A DNA stretch of 64,000 nucleotides from Acidobacteriota bacterium (GCA_028877275.1 JAPPFP010000010.1:193640-257639); one strand, 5' to 3'. Shown: positions 17,185 through 25,817, counted from the first letter of the stretch. The notes: generated by a model not told the origin, from the sequence alone. Numbers and translations: made by a program.

Positions 17185-17601
17185 TCAGAGCCAGCTCCGT
17201 CGTCCGGCGTCGTCGACCGTGAACGCGTCAGGATAGTGCGTGAAAGTCCAGTCGCTTTCTTCCTCCGACCAGGTCGCCGTCACGACGTCGAATCGGCACG
17301 GGCACCGCCGCAGAGCAGACCGCTCCGGCTCGCACAGGAACGCCTCCGCGGCTCGCACCAGGCGCCCGCGCTTGCGACGGTCCACCGCGGCGACGGCGCC
17401 GCCGAATCGCGGGTCGAAACGGGCCTTGACCTCCACGAAGCAGAGCGTGTCGCCATCCATCGTGACCAGGTCGAGTTCGCCGACGGGCGAGTCGAAGTTC
17501 CGTGCCAGAATCTGGTGACCTCCAGCCTTGAGCAGCTCGGCGGCGGCCCGCTCAGCCTCGGCGCCGCTCAGGCGCGGCCGCGATCTCCCGCGAGCGCACA
17601 C
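17185..17601 (-). CDS. YraN/UPF0102 family endonuclease-fold protein
   Basis: A 138-residue protein of the YraN family, which has a Holliday-junction-resolvase/restriction-endonuclease-like fold but no settled function. Seen: ESA-like N-terminus (GAEAERAAAELLKAGGHQIL), RNF..PVGELDLV with the family Glu and Asp, and CFVEVKAR with the E-x-K pair. The start is GTG at 17601, 14 bases after the cysS stop, so the gene is likely cotranscribed with cysS and the tRNA cluster that follows. Confidence 0.85.
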   Translation of the reverse strand: MCARGRSRPRLSGAEAERAAAELLKAGGHQILARNFDSPVGELDLVTMDGDTLCFVEVKARFDPRFGGAVAAVDRRKRGRLVRAAEAFLCEPERSALRRCPCRFDVVTATWSEEESDWTFTHYPDAFTVDDAGRRSWL

Positions 17602-17615
17602 GGCGCCAGACCCGC

Positions 17616-19025
17616 CTAGGACCGCTTCCAGCGGCTGCCGCCCGGTGCGTCCTCCACGAGCACTCCCGCCTCGCTCAGCTGATCGCGGATCCGGTCCGCG
17701 GCAGCGAAGTCCCGGCTGGCCCGCGCCTCGCTCCTGGCTTCGACCAGGGCATCGATCTCCCCGTCGCTCAGCGTCCCCTCGGTTTCCGTGGACCCGGCCC
17801 AGGCCCCGGCGTCGAGTACGGCGAGAACCTGATCGGCCCGGTCGAGCGAAGCCTCGACCCGAGCCCTGCCGCCGGCTGGCAGACCGCTGTCGATGAACCC
17901 GTTCACTTCGTGCACGAACGTGAACACCACGCCCAGCGCGGCGGCCGTGTTCAGATCGTCGGCGAGGGCCGCCCCGAAGGCGTTCTCGAAGTCCCTGGCG
18001 GCTCGGTCCAGCGGAGCCGGATCGCTCTCCTTCTCCACCTCGTGAGCGAGCCGGAAACGCATGTCGTCGATGCGCTTCAGGGCACGGCCGGCCTCAGCCA
18101 GCTTGTCGAACGTGAAGTCCAGTTGCTGGCGGTAGTGGACCGACGCCAGCAGATAGCGAATCGAGCGGGCGGGAAGGCCGCGGTCGAGAAGGTCCCCCAG
18201 GGTGTAGCAGTTGCCGAGGGACTTGGACATCTTCTCGCCGTCAACCGTCAGGTGCTCCGAGTGGAGCCAGTAGCGCGCCAGCGGGCTGTCGTTGGCGGAC
18301 TCGCTCTGGGCGATCTCGTTCTCGTGGTGGGGAAAGAGGTTGTCCACGCCGCCGCAGTGGATGTCGAACGTCGTTCCCAGGTACTTCTGGCTCATCGCCG
18401 AGCACTCGATGTGCCATCCCGGACGTCCCGCACCCCAGGGCGACGGCCACTCGGGCTCGCCCTCCTTCGCCCCCTTCCAGAGGACGAAGTCGCGCGCATC
18501 CTCCTTGGCGTACTCGTCGCTCTGCACGCGCTGGCCGCGCCGCACGTGATCAAGATCGATCCCCGACAGCTTTCCGTAGTCCTCGTCGGCGGCGATCCGG
18601 AAGAAGACGGAATCGTCGGCCCGGTAGGCGTAGCCGGCCTCCAGCAAACGCTCGATCATCGTGATCATCTCGGCCACGTGCTCGGTCGCCCGCGGGTAGT
18701 GCTCCACCGGTTCGACGCGAAGGGTCGCCAGATCCTCGAAGAACGACCCGACATGGGGCGCCGTGAAAGTCCCGATGTCGACTTTCGCCTCGAGCGCCGC
18801 GGCGATGATCTTGTCCTCGACATCGGTGAGGTTCATCGCCTGGGTGACCCGGTAGCCGAAGAACCGGAGCGTGCGGCGCAGGACGTCCTCGAAGATGAAG
18901 GTACGCAGGTTGCCGATGTGTACGCGGTCGTAGACCGTCGGGCCGCAGGTGTAGAGACGGATGTGGCCGGGCTCGAGCGGCTCGAGTTCCTGCAGGCGCC
19001 GTCCGAGGGAGTTGAAGAGCTTCAC
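17616..19025 (-). CDS. cysS: Cysteinyl-tRNA synthetase
   Basis: Class I synthetase charging tRNA-Cys; 469 residues, normal length. HIGH-type signature appears as HIGN in YDRVHIGNLRTF near 33-44, zinc ligands include the Cys of LYTCGPTVYD and the later CSAMSQKY and HHENEIAQ segments (near 212 and 240), and KMSKS is exact in GEKMSKSLGN near 270. The C-terminal helical domain ends with EARxxRDFAAADRIRDQL, then an anticodon-binding tail. The start is GTG at 19025; an extended -10-like TGcTACTGT lies at 19068-19076. The tRNA-Cys gene is downstream on the same strand. Confidence 0.97.
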   Translation of the reverse strand: MKLFNSLGRRLQELEPLEPGHIRLYTCGPTVYDRVHIGNLRTFIFEDVLRRTLRFFGYRVTQAMNLTDVEDKIIAAALEAKVDIGTFTAPHVGSFFEDLATLRVEPVEHYPRATEHVAEMITMIERLLEAGYAYRADDSVFFRIAADEDYGKLSGIDLDHVRRGQRVQSDEYAKEDARDFVLWKGAKEGEPEWPSPWGAGRPGWHIECSAMSQKYLGTTFDIHCGGVDNLFPHHENEIAQSESANDSPLARYWLHSEHLTVDGEKMSKSLGNCYTLGDLLDRGLPARSIRYLLASVHYRQQLDFTFDKLAEAGRALKRIDDMRFRLAHEVEKESDPAPLDRAARDFENAFGAALADDLNTAAALGVVFTFVHEVNGFIDSGLPAGGRARVEASLDRADQVLAVLDAGAWAGSTETEGTLSDGEIDALVEARSEARASRDFAAADRIRDQLSEAGVLVEDAPGGSRWKRS

Positions 19026-19128
19026 TGGCTTGATCGGCGTCCGGGGGCAGGTCGGCGTGAAGGAGCGACAGTAGCAACGCCCCTCGACCCGGGTCCAGGT
19101 GCTGAGGTTGCCGATCCGGATTTCATCT

Positions 19129-19644
19129 TCAGAGGTCGATCGAGACCGTCCCTCCGTGCCAGTTCAGGGTCAGCCTGTCGCCGAAACTGTCGAAGGCCTC
19201 TTCGCCACTGAAGTCGAAGCGCCCGTCGCCGTTGGCGATGGCCGTGAAGCGGGCGACGACGATCGCGCCGCCGCCCGACACACCATCAACCGGTCCCAGG
19301 TGGGTGGCACCGACGAGGAGCTGGCCCACTCCCGCCCTCGTCGCTTCCAGACTGGGGAAGACGCCCGGGCCGTGACTCTCGTAGCGCAGCAGGTCCGCCG
19401 GAAAACGAAGCTCGAAGCTCACGCCGTACAGATCGTCGACGCCGACGGCGTAGACCTCGATCTCCACGGTCGAGCCGCTGGCGTTGCCGCGAAGAGCGAT
19501 CGCCGGGTCAGTGGGCGACGCGGGCGAGAAGATGATCCCCGTGCTCATGACCGGGGCGGCCGGAGCGGTCGGACTCCCTCCCCCGCCCTCGCAGCCGAAC
19601 AGGAGCGTCGTGGCGAGCACCGTCGCTGCCATCGGAACGCGCAC
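19129..19644 (-). CDS. Lipoprotein with cohesin-like domain
   Basis: About 171 residues. A short lipoprotein signal (VPMAATVLATTLLFGC) places a lipidated Cys near residue 18. After a Gly/Ser/Pro linker, residues about 35-165 look like a type I cohesin/CBM-dockerin-type beta-sandwich: VEIEVYAVGVDDLYGVSF, RFPADLLRYES, then GAIVVARFTAIANGDGRFDFSG. Similar domains occur in secreted proteins with no cellulosome. GTG at 19644 gives an Arg in the signal n-region and is preferred; ATG at 19632 is an alternative. The same frame stays open further upstream through def, but that extension has no signal sequence and is an artefact. The gene lies between def and cysS. Confidence 0.7.
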   Translation of the reverse strand: MRVPMAATVLATTLLFGCEGGGGSPTAPAAPVMSTGIIFSPASPTDPAIALRGNASGSTVEIEVYAVGVDDLYGVSFELRFPADLLRYESHGPGVFPSLEATRAGVGQLLVGATHLGPVDGVSGGGAIVVARFTAIANGDGRFDFSGEEAFDSFGDRLTLNWHGGTVSIDL

Positions 19645-19669
19645 CGATCGCGAGCGGTAGCGGAGCTTC

Positions 19670-20197
19670 TCAGTTGCCGCCGGCAACGGCCGGTGCGGGT
19701 GACCGAAGGCGGCGCAGGAAGCTCCTGGCGCGCTGCCGGCGCAGGCCCCGGAGGCGGTCGACGAACAGGATGCCGTCCAGGTGGTCCAGCTCGTGCTGGA
19801 TCGCCCTCGCTTCGAGTTCCTCCGCGTCGATTTCGTACGACTCCCCCTCCAGATCGCAGGCGGCGACGCGGACGGTAGAGGGGCGTGTGACCTGCTCGGT
19901 GAAGTCGGGAATCGACAAGCACCCTTCGGTGTCGGTAGCGACGCCCTCGGCATCGAGGATCTCCGGGTTCACGAGCACCCGGACCGCCTCCGGATCCAGC
20001 CCCGCCGTGGCGTCGACCACCGCGACACGCAACTCGACGCCGACCTGTGGCGCCGCGAGGCCCACTCCGGGAGCGTCGTGCATCGTCTGGATCATGTCCT
20101 CCACCAGGCGTCTCAGATCGGGACCGAAGTCCTCAACAGGCGCGCAACGCGCTCGCAGCACCGGATCCGGGTACTGACAAATGGGAAGAACAGGCAT
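19670..20197 (-). CDS. def: Peptide deformylase
   Basis: Metalloenzyme removing the N-formyl group from new proteins. 175 residues. All three signature motifs are exact: GVGLAAPQV near 44-52, EGCLSIP near 91-97 (metal-binding Cys) and QHELDHLDG near 134-142 (two metal-binding His and the catalytic Glu). The frame is open upstream to 20611, but the conserved N-terminus begins at MPVLPICQYPDPVL (ATG at 20197). It is divergent from the FecR/DUF6600 gene. Confidence 0.96.
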   Translation of the reverse strand: MPVLPICQYPDPVLRARCAPVEDFGPDLRRLVEDMIQTMHDAPGVGLAAPQVGVELRVAVVDATAGLDPEAVRVLVNPEILDAEGVATDTEGCLSIPDFTEQVTRPSTVRVAACDLEGESYEIDAEELEARAIQHELDHLDGILFVDRLRGLRRQRARSFLRRLRSPAPAVAGGN

Positions 20198-20358
20198 GCG
20201 GTTGGCGGCCCACGCGGACCCCAGGATCATACGGGAAGGCTGTGCCTTGCCCCGGCCGTCCTCTGGAGGTGACGCGCGTGTCCCGATCGCATCGTGTCGG
20301 CGATTCGATCGCCGGTCCTGAACTGCCGAACCGGCCCCGGCTGGCTGGCACGCAGTTT

Positions 20359-20380
20359 GCTGCCACCCAGAGGTGGTAGC
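20359..20380 (+). other. Stem-loop upstream of the FecR/DUF6600 gene
   Basis: GCTGCCACC and GGTGGTAGC form a nine-pair stem (one G-U) around loop CAGA, followed by a pyrimidine-rich tttccctt. It lies 37 bases before the start codon in the 219-base gap between def and the downstream gene. It could be a leader structure or a weak terminator; I see no riboswitch consensus. Confidence 0.45.
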
Positions 20381-20416
20381 TTTCCCTTGGTTCCGATTCC
20401 TTTGGGGGACAGTGAG

Positions 20417-22603
20417 ATGAGACACCCGCTTCCGATCAGCGTTCTCGCGCTTCCGATGGTCCTTGCCGTCTCCTCCGCCGGAGCGGCGAACACCCCGGGG
20501 CAGGAAGAGACGGATGGACTCGCCGGCGTCTACAGCTTCGTCGGCGCGCTGGATGGCGACGCGACCCTGTTCGCGGCTCGTTCCGGCGCCCAGAGCGAAC
20601 TCGAACTCCACCTGCCGATTCTGCGCGGCGACCGGATCTGGACGACGCCGAACGCGCGGCTCGCCGTCCTCATGTCGGACCGTTCGATCCTAGCTCTGGA
20701 CCACGACTCCGAGATCACCCTCGAACGGATCGCCGGGTCGCCGGACGGCGAAGATCAGGACTCGCTCTACGTCCTGCACCGAGGGCGGCTGAGTCTGGAG
20801 GTCGAAGATCATCTTCTCGAATCGGAGTTGCCGGCAGTCGACACCGCCAACGCCAGGATCTACGTGAAGCAGGACGGCCGCTACCAGATTCACAGCGACG
20901 GAAGCCGGTGGACCGAGGTGACCGTTCTCACCGGATTCGCGGAAGTCGTGACGCAGCGCGGGTCGGTGATCGTTCGCGGCGGTGAGACGCTCGTGGCCAA
21001 CGGTCTCGACAACCCCTGGATCGAGCTTCAGAACGGAGCAGGCGTGGCGGCTGCCGCGCTGGATGACTGGACGACTGGCCATCGGGCCAGTCTCGTGGCC
21101 TACAGCGCCGTCGATGCCGGCGGCTACCGGGACGCCCTGGGCGCCCACGGAGAGTGGGTCGAGGTGGACGAGCGACGGGCATGGAAACCGACCGTCGAGA
21201 AGAACTGGCAACCCTACAGCCGCGGCCGGTGGACGGACACGCCCGCCGGGCTCTACTGGGTGGCGCGGGACCCCTGGGGACCCCTCACGTACCACTACGG
21301 CAGTTGGAACCTGGATCCGGCTTGGGGCTGGCTCTGGTACCCGGGTCTGGTTTACGCCCCCAGCCACGTCTACTGGTACTGGGGGCCGTCCTACGTCGGC
21401 TGGATTCCGCGGGGCTACTACCACCACTACTACCGGCGTTTGGGCTTTGGTCTCCGCTTTGGACTCTACGGCTGGGCGGGCGGCTACTGGGATCCGTTCA
21501 ACACCTGGATCTTCTGCCCGACCGGCTATCTGGGCTACGGTCGGGGCTACACCTACGGCCATTCGCTGCGGCGGCGCCATCCCGAACTCGAACGCGGCAT
21601 CATCACGACAGACACCCGCGGCATCGACCGCCGGAACTGGCGCGACCCGGCGGCGACGCGGCAGGTTCTGATCAACCGACGCGGCGGCCTGGACGCGAGC
21701 GAGATCCCGAACGCGGACAGCTTCGTCGCGCGGCGTCCCGACCTCGACCCCTCCTTCGGAAGTGAGATCAGGCGCAGCGACTCCGACCCCGCGGTCGTGT
21801 CGGTGCGTCGCACGCGTCCCTCCGGCGATTCCGGGTTGACCAGCGTCACGGCCGGCGGCGTCCGAGCGGCTCCGTCAAGCAGGCCAGTCCGGGCCGGAGT
21901 GGTCCGCGAAGACGGTGCGGACGTCGGGATCCGGCGTGCTGCCCCGGTCCCCGCGACTCGGGACGACGAACCCGCGAAGCCGGGCGTGACCATCAGGAGG
22001 GCTTCACCTTCGAGTCCTGGCGCCGCGCCTGCGCCTGGCCGACGGCCTACAGCCGGTCGCCGCGTCTTGGACGCCATTCGGAGCAGGGACCCTGGCGCGA
22101 GCCCTGGGCGGGTGCGATCGACACCGCGGAGTGCATCGCCCGAGGCCGCGCCTCCCACCCGGGTGCGGTCGACACCGCGGAGTTCCACGCCCAGGACGGC
22201 CCCTCCCACCAGCGTGCGATCGACGCCGCGGAGTTCCACGCCCAGATCGGCCCCTCCCACCAGCGTGCGATCGACGCCGCGGAGTTCCACGCCCAAGGCG
22301 GCGCCTCCCACCCGCGTGCGGTCGACGCCGCGGAGTTCCACGCCCAGGACGGCGCCTCCCACCCGCCTACGGTCAACGCCGCGAGCCTCGACCCCCAGGT
22401 CGTCGTCGCGACCGGCGCGAGTACGTTCGACGCCCAGGAGTTCCCCGCCGAGGTCCTCCTCGCCGCCGAGAAGCTACTCGCCTCCCAGTTCGAGTCCGTC
22501 AAGCTACTCGCCGCCGTCCTCCCCGCCCTCTTCCTCACCCTCCCCGCCACCGTCTTCCCCGCCCTCTGGCGGCGGCGGACGGACGCCGCCGTTCGTTCCC
22601 TGA
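20417..22603 (+). CDS. Secreted FecR-like/DUF6600 protein with C-terminal 17-residue repeats
   Basis: 728 residues from the ATG at 20417, which follows a GGGGGA ribosome site. A signal peptide (about 1-24, ALPMVLAVSSAGAA) leads into a FecR-like beta domain (about 35-200, with LPILRGDRIWTTPNARLAVL), then a DUF6600 region (about 215-380) packed with Trp/Tyr/Gly, such as WQPYSRGRWTDTP, YHYGSWNLDPAWGW and YVGWIPRGYYHHYY. The last 200 residues are disordered: six 17-18-residue repeats of the type VRSTPRSSTPRTAPPT, then Ser/Pro-rich and Gly-rich runs. Proteins of this build are common in Acidobacteriota and relatives; function unknown, likely envelope-attached. Not related to iron sensing by context. 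Confidence 0.8.
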   Translation: MRHPLPISVLALPMVLAVSSAGAANTPGQEETDGLAGVYSFVGALDGDATLFAARSGAQSELELHLPILRGDRIWTTPNARLAVLMSDRSILALDHDSEITLERIAGSPDGEDQDSLYVLHRGRLSLEVEDHLLESELPAVDTANARIYVKQDGRYQIHSDGSRWTEVTVLTGFAEVVTQRGSVIVRGGETLVANGLDNPWIELQNGAGVAAAALDDWTTGHRASLVAYSAVDAGGYRDALGAHGEWVEVDERRAWKPTVEKNWQPYSRGRWTDTPAGLYWVARDPWGPLTYHYGSWNLDPAWGWLWYPGLVYAPSHVYWYWGPSYVGWIPRGYYHHYYRRLGFGLRFGLYGWAGGYWDPFNTWIFCPTGYLGYGRGYTYGHSLRRRHPELERGIITTDTRGIDRRNWRDPAATRQVLINRRGGLDASEIPNADSFVARRPDLDPSFGSEIRRSDSDPAVVSVRRTRPSGDSGLTSVTAGGVRAAPSSRPVRAGVVREDGADVGIRRAAPVPATRDDEPAKPGVTIRRASPSSPGAAPAPGRRPTAGRRVLDAIRSRDPGASPGRVRSTPRSASPEAAPPTRVRSTPRSSTPRTAPPTSVRSTPRSSTPRSAPPTSVRSTPRSSTPKAAPPTRVRSTPRSSTPRTAPPTRLRSTPRASTPRSSSRPARVRSTPRSSPPRSSSPPRSYSPPSSSPSSYSPPSSPPSSSPSPPPSSPPSGGGGRTPPFVP
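22109..22462 (+). repeat. 51-bp tandem repeats coding for RS/TP-rich units
   Basis: Units of 51 bp start at 22109, 22160, 22211, 22262 and 22313; a sixth of 54 bp starts at 22364 and a partial seventh at 22418. Each encodes RVRSTPRSSTPRTAPPT with small changes (S for R at position 1, A for S at 8, K for R at 12). The copies are very similar at DNA level, so recent amplification by slippage or recombination is likely and the count may vary between strains or be misassembled. Confidence 0.9.
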
Positions 22604-22642
22604 CAACGACCTGATGCGCCCGGGCCCTGCCTTGTCGAGCGC

Positions 22643-23296
22643 ATGAGAGAGCGGAGCAGGATTCCATCGCTGCTTGCGATCAGCGCCCGGCGACTCTGGG
22701 GCGGCGCCGGTGGACCTGGCAACTGGGTCCGGTCCCTCCCCGCGGGCACCGCGATTCAACTACGCGAGAAGGACCTGCAACGGGCCGATCTGATCCGCCT
22801 CGGCCGAACCCTCCGAAGCGCTTTCGATGGCATCCTGATCGTGAGCGGCGACGTCGAGGTCGCCCTGGCCTGCGGTGCCGATGGCGTTCACCTGCCGTCC
22901 GACGCACCGTGGCGGGAGGTGGGCGCGCGTGTTCGCCGGCGGGGTCTGCTGCTGGGAGTCTCCACACACAGCCCGGAAGAACTTCGGGACGCATCGAAGG
23001 TTGGAGCCGACTACGCCCTGTTCGGCCCCGTCTTCGACTCTCCCGAGAAGCGGCGCTTCGGACCGCCTCAGGGCCTCGAGCGGCTTCGACGGGCTGTGAG
23101 CTGCGACCTGCCGGTGCTTGGCGTCGGCGGTGTCGATGCCGGCAATGCGGCCTCGATCGCCCGCACCGGCGCCCACGGTGTGGCGGCGATCAGGGCCTTC
23201 GCCGACCCGCGCGCCGCGGCGGATCTCGAGGCCGCGTGGACCAGGGCGGCTGGTACGATGCCACCCTGTGAAGACGGTGATCCCAAGGCGCAGTGA
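22643..23296 (+). CDS. Thiamine phosphate synthase family protein (ThiE/TenI)
   Basis: 217 residues with a TIM-barrel ThiE fold. Motifs: AIQLREKDL near 36-44 (substrate pyrophosphate site), GADGVHLPSD near 74-83, LLGVSTHSPEEL near 99-110, DYALFGPVFDSPEKR near 120-134 and LGVGGVDAGN near 160. A true ThiE would couple HMP-PP and HET-P; TenI-like homologues act as thiazole aromatases, and sequence alone does not settle it. No other thi gene is nearby. Its stop overlaps the lspA start (GTGA), so it heads a three-gene unit with lspA and an rluD-like gene. Confidence 0.82.
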   Translation: MRERSRIPSLLAISARRLWGGAGGPGNWVRSLPAGTAIQLREKDLQRADLIRLGRTLRSAFDGILIVSGDVEVALACGADGVHLPSDAPWREVGARVRRRGLLLGVSTHSPEELRDASKVGADYALFGPVFDSPEKRRFGPPQGLERLRRAVSCDLPVLGVGGVDAGNAASIARTGAHGVAAIRAFADPRAAADLEAAWTRAAGTMPPCEDGDPKAQ

Positions 23297-23859
23297 TCTC
23301 ACGCCCCGACTGCTCCGGCAAGCGGCTCATGCGGGCTAGATTCCTCGTCGTTTCCGCTCTGATCGTGGCGCTCGATCAGTGGACCAAGCTCTGGATCGAA
23401 GGCGTTCTGGAACCGCACGAGCGACTGGAAGTCGTGCCGGGCTTGTTCGATCTAGTGCACGTGCAGAACACCGGCATCGCTTTCGGACTGTTTCCTGCAG
23501 GGCGTGAGCTCGGCGGCACACTGGTGCTGACGGCTCTCGGCCTAGCGGCGCTCACCGTCGTTTCGGTCTACTTCCGGCGCACCTCCGAGCAGGAACGGCT
23601 GCTTCTCCTTTCCCTGTCCCTGGTGCTCGGCGGCGCGGTTGGCAATCTGGTCGACCGCATCCTGTTGCGGGCGGTTACGGATTTCCTGGACGTCTACATC
23701 GGCTCGTATCACTGGCCGGCCTTCAACGTCGCCGACAGCGGCGTGACCGTCGGCATCGTCCTCATGCTGGTCCACAGCTTCGTTCCGTCATGGGGAAACC
23801 GGACGACTGAGGCGCGGGCGGGCCGAAGCGACCTGGTCGGCGCCGGCACCTCGAAGTGA
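23293..23859 (+). CDS. lspA: Lipoprotein signal peptidase
   Basis: Aspartic protease of the inner membrane that cleaves prolipoprotein signals. 188 residues; four membrane helices. Conserved pieces: DQWTKLW near 28-34, NTGIAFGLF near 61-69, GNLVDRI near 122 and FNVADSGVTVG near 148, carrying the two catalytic aspartates (in VDR and VADS). GTG at 23293 overlaps the previous stop by four bases; ATG at 23329 is an alternative closer to typical length. The window encodes several lipoproteins that would need it. Confidence 0.95.
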   Translation: MISRPDCSGKRLMRARFLVVSALIVALDQWTKLWIEGVLEPHERLEVVPGLFDLVHVQNTGIAFGLFPAGRELGGTLVLTALGLAALTVVSVYFRRTSEQERLLLLSLSLVLGGAVGNLVDRILLRAVTDFLDVYIGSYHWPAFNVADSGVTVGIVLMLVHSFVPSWGNRTTEARAGRSDLVGAGTSK

Positions 23860-24818
23860 CCTCCATCGAGGCGCCGGCCTCGGCGGCGGGCGAGCGAGTC
23901 GACGTGTTTCTCGCGCGGGTCCTCGACCAGCCCCGCAACCGGGTTCAGGGCCTCCTCCGTCGCGGCCTCGTCACTGCCGGAGGCTCGCCACTCAAGCCGT
24001 CCTACGTGCTGCGGGGCGGCGAGGAGATCGCCTACCGCCTGCCGCCGCCTCCGTCGAAACGGCCCGTCGCCGAGCCCGGCCCCGTCTCGGTGATTCACGA
24101 GGACGAGCACCTGCTGCTCGTGGACAAGCCCGCGGGCCTGATCGTGCACCCCGGCAGCGGCGTTTCGGGAGGCACACTGGTGAACAGGCTCCTCCACCAC
24201 CGCCCGGGCATCGCCGGAGTCGGATCCGCGGAACGGCCCGGCATCGTTCATCGCCTGGACGCGGGAACCAGCGGCGCCCTTGCCGTCGCGTGCAGCGATG
24301 CCGCCTACCGGCGGCTGAGCCGCGCCTTCGCCGAACGCGAAGTCGACAAGGTCTACCTGGCCGTGGTCTACGGTCGGCCGGAACCGTCGTCGGGACGGAT
24401 CGAACTACCGATCGGCCGCCACCCCGCGGTGCGCACCCGCATGGCGGTCGTAAGCACCTCCCGCGGAGGCCGGCCGGCGGTGAGCCGCTATCGCCTGCTG
24501 GCGGAGGCCTCCGGGCTTTCGCTGCTGGAACTGGGAATCCTGACCGGCAGAACGCACCAGATCCGGGTTCACTGCAAGGCGATCGGACACCCCCTCGTCG
24601 GCGACCCGACCTATGGCGAGTCCCGCTGGCGGCACCTCGAACCGGCCTTGCGTCAGCCCCTGCGCGAGTTCCCGCGGCCGGCTCTGCATGCACTGCGGCT
24701 CACGCTGCCGGCGCTTGCCGACGCTCCCCCGCGCACCTTCACCGCTCGTGTGCCGGAGGACTTCCTCACCCTGTGCCGGGCCTGTCGCCTGGATCACCGA
24801 CTGCCGATCGACTGCTAG
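23856..24818 (+). CDS. RluA/RluD-family pseudouridine synthase
   Basis: 320 residues. An N-terminal S4 domain (ERVDVFLARVLDQPRNRVQGLLRRG near 13-37, quoted in part) is followed by the catalytic domain with HRLDAGTSG near 132-140; the Asp is catalytic, and the Ala-Gly replaces the more common Lys-Asp. Later motifs include GRTHQIRVH near 232-240 and GHPLVGDPTYG. The target is probably 23S rRNA uridines as for RluD. GTG at 23856 overlaps the lspA stop as GTGA, the same coupling seen between the two genes before it. Confidence 0.9.
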   Translation: MTSIEAPASAAGERVDVFLARVLDQPRNRVQGLLRRGLVTAGGSPLKPSYVLRGGEEIAYRLPPPPSKRPVAEPGPVSVIHEDEHLLLVDKPAGLIVHPGSGVSGGTLVNRLLHHRPGIAGVGSAERPGIVHRLDAGTSGALAVACSDAAYRRLSRAFAEREVDKVYLAVVYGRPEPSSGRIELPIGRHPAVRTRMAVVSTSRGGRPAVSRYRLLAEASGLSLLELGILTGRTHQIRVHCKAIGHPLVGDPTYGESRWRHLEPALRQPLREFPRPALHALRLTLPALADAPPRTFTARVPEDFLTLCRACRLDHRLPIDC

Positions 24819-24834
24819 GGAGTCGCCGGCCGGT

Positions 24835-25299
24835 CTACTCGCCCGAGCCTCCGGAAGCGCTCGCGTAACTCCGGCTTGGCGTCGCGCCGATTGCCAGCGT
24901 GCCGCTCATCTCTATCCTGCCGTTGCAGATGCCACCCTCGGCGATGGACACCAGGGGAGCGGTCAAGTCGCCCTCGACGGAGCCTGAGGACAGGACCTCG
25001 ATCTTCTCCGACGCCCGGATATCGCCCTTCACGTGACCCGAGATCTGAACGGACTGCGCCACGACGTCGGCCTCGATCCGACCTCGCCGTCCGAGCACAA
25101 AGCGGCCTTTCAGCTCTACGTTCCCCGTCAGAGAACCGTCGACCAGGACCTCGGCTTCACCCGCGATGCTGCCGTCAATGTGCGAGCCGGGCGCCACGTA
25201 CGTGCGCGCCGGCGCGGCCGAAGGCGACCTCACCTCGCCGGGAGGTGTCAGCGCGGCTTCGGCCGCCGTTTCTTCGAGATCCTTCTTGAAGAACGCCAT
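24835..25299 (-). CDS. Bactofilin
   Basis: 154 residues. Bactofilins polymerise into non-polar filaments that scaffold cell-wall enzymes or stalks. The central region (about 38-135) is the right-handed beta-helix with spaced Gly/Val/Ile: GSHIDGSIAGEAEVLVDG, GNVELKGRFVLGRRGRIEADV, GHVKGDIRASEKIEVL. Flanking tails are Ala/Pro and Ser/Gly-rich. A GGGAGC ribosome site precedes the ATG. It converges on the rluD-like gene. Confidence 0.92.
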   Translation of the reverse strand: MAFFKKDLEETAAEAALTPPGEVRSPSAAPARTYVAPGSHIDGSIAGEAEVLVDGSLTGNVELKGRFVLGRRGRIEADVVAQSVQISGHVKGDIRASEKIEVLSSGSVEGDLTAPLVSIAEGGICNGRIEMSGTLAIGATPSRSYASASGGSGE

Positions 25300-25365
25300 C
25301 TGCTCCCTGTACCTCCCTCTGTCGTCGTTTCGTTCCGGGCCAGGTCACACCCCGGCCGGGGCATC

Positions 25366-25441
25366 TGGAGCGGGCAACGGGACTCGAACCCGCGACATCC
25401 AGCTTGGGAAGCTGGCACTCTGCCAACTGAGTTATGCCCGC
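25366..25441 (-). tRNA. tRNA-Gly (anticodon CCC)
   Basis: A 76-nt tRNA: acceptor GCGGGCA/TGCCCGC, discriminator T, encoded CCA (25366-25368), anticodon stem CCAGC/GCTGG around TTCCCAA (anticodon CCC, reading GGG), T-arm CGGGTTCGAGTCCCG. Solitary, upstream of bactofilin on the same strand. Confidence 0.96.
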
Positions 25442-25556
25442 AGGCACTCAGACCGCGTTCAAGGTAACCCAGCCCCAGCGGACGGTCAAGCACCCCGGCC
25501 GGCGTGACCAAAAGGCGCTATGATGCGCACCCTCCCGCCCCCCGTCTTCGCGCTTG

Positions 25557-25817
25557 ATGGTCCACAGCTCCCAGCCCCTCTACTTCTTCCCGGAGCGGGA
25601 CGTGACCGGCGAGGAACTCGAAGAGATGCTCCACGGCGGGAACCACGAGGATCGATGCAACGCGATCTCCTGCATGCTGCGCTACGCACAGTGGGAGGAC
25701 ATCTGGGACTACGTCTCCCGGGATGAGGTGCGGGAACTGTTCGACGACCTGGACCTGCCCGATAGCCTGCGTGCGGCGTGGGCCCGGATGCTGAAGATCG
25801 AGTCGATCGCCACCTGA
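25557..25817 (+). CDS. Small conserved hypothetical protein
   Basis: 86 residues from ATG 25557 (a TTG lies directly before it). It contains YFFPERDVTGEELEEML, ISCMLRYAQWEDIWDYVSRDEV and LPDSLRAAWARMLKIE. I recall short proteins with the same FPE..VT..E and LRYAQWEDIW..VSRDEVR pattern in diverse bacteria, with no known role; the highly charged helical sequence suggests a soluble cytoplasmic protein. A TATGAT hexamer at 25519-25524 could be its -10 element. Confidence 0.75.
   Translation: MVHSSQPLYFFPERDVTGEELEEMLHGGNHEDRCNAISCMLRYAQWEDIWDYVSRDEVRELFDDLDLPDSLRAAWARMLKIESIAT

Noticed and set aside
19645..19953. N-terminal extension of the cohesin-like lipoprotein
   Set aside because: It overlaps def in another frame and would bury the lipoprotein signal inside the protein.
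20198..20416. Riboswitch upstream of the FecR/DUF6600 gene
   Set aside because: Only a simple hairpin is visible; none of the conserved sequence boxes of known riboswitches is present.
22109..22462. CRISPR array
   Set aside because: The units are contiguous, in frame and coding; there are no spacers and no cas genes.
20417..22603. FecR-type iron-regulated anti-sigma system
   Set aside because: No sigma factor or TonB receptor lies nearby, and a signal peptide precedes the FecR-like domain, so it is not a cytoplasmic-side anti-sigma factor.
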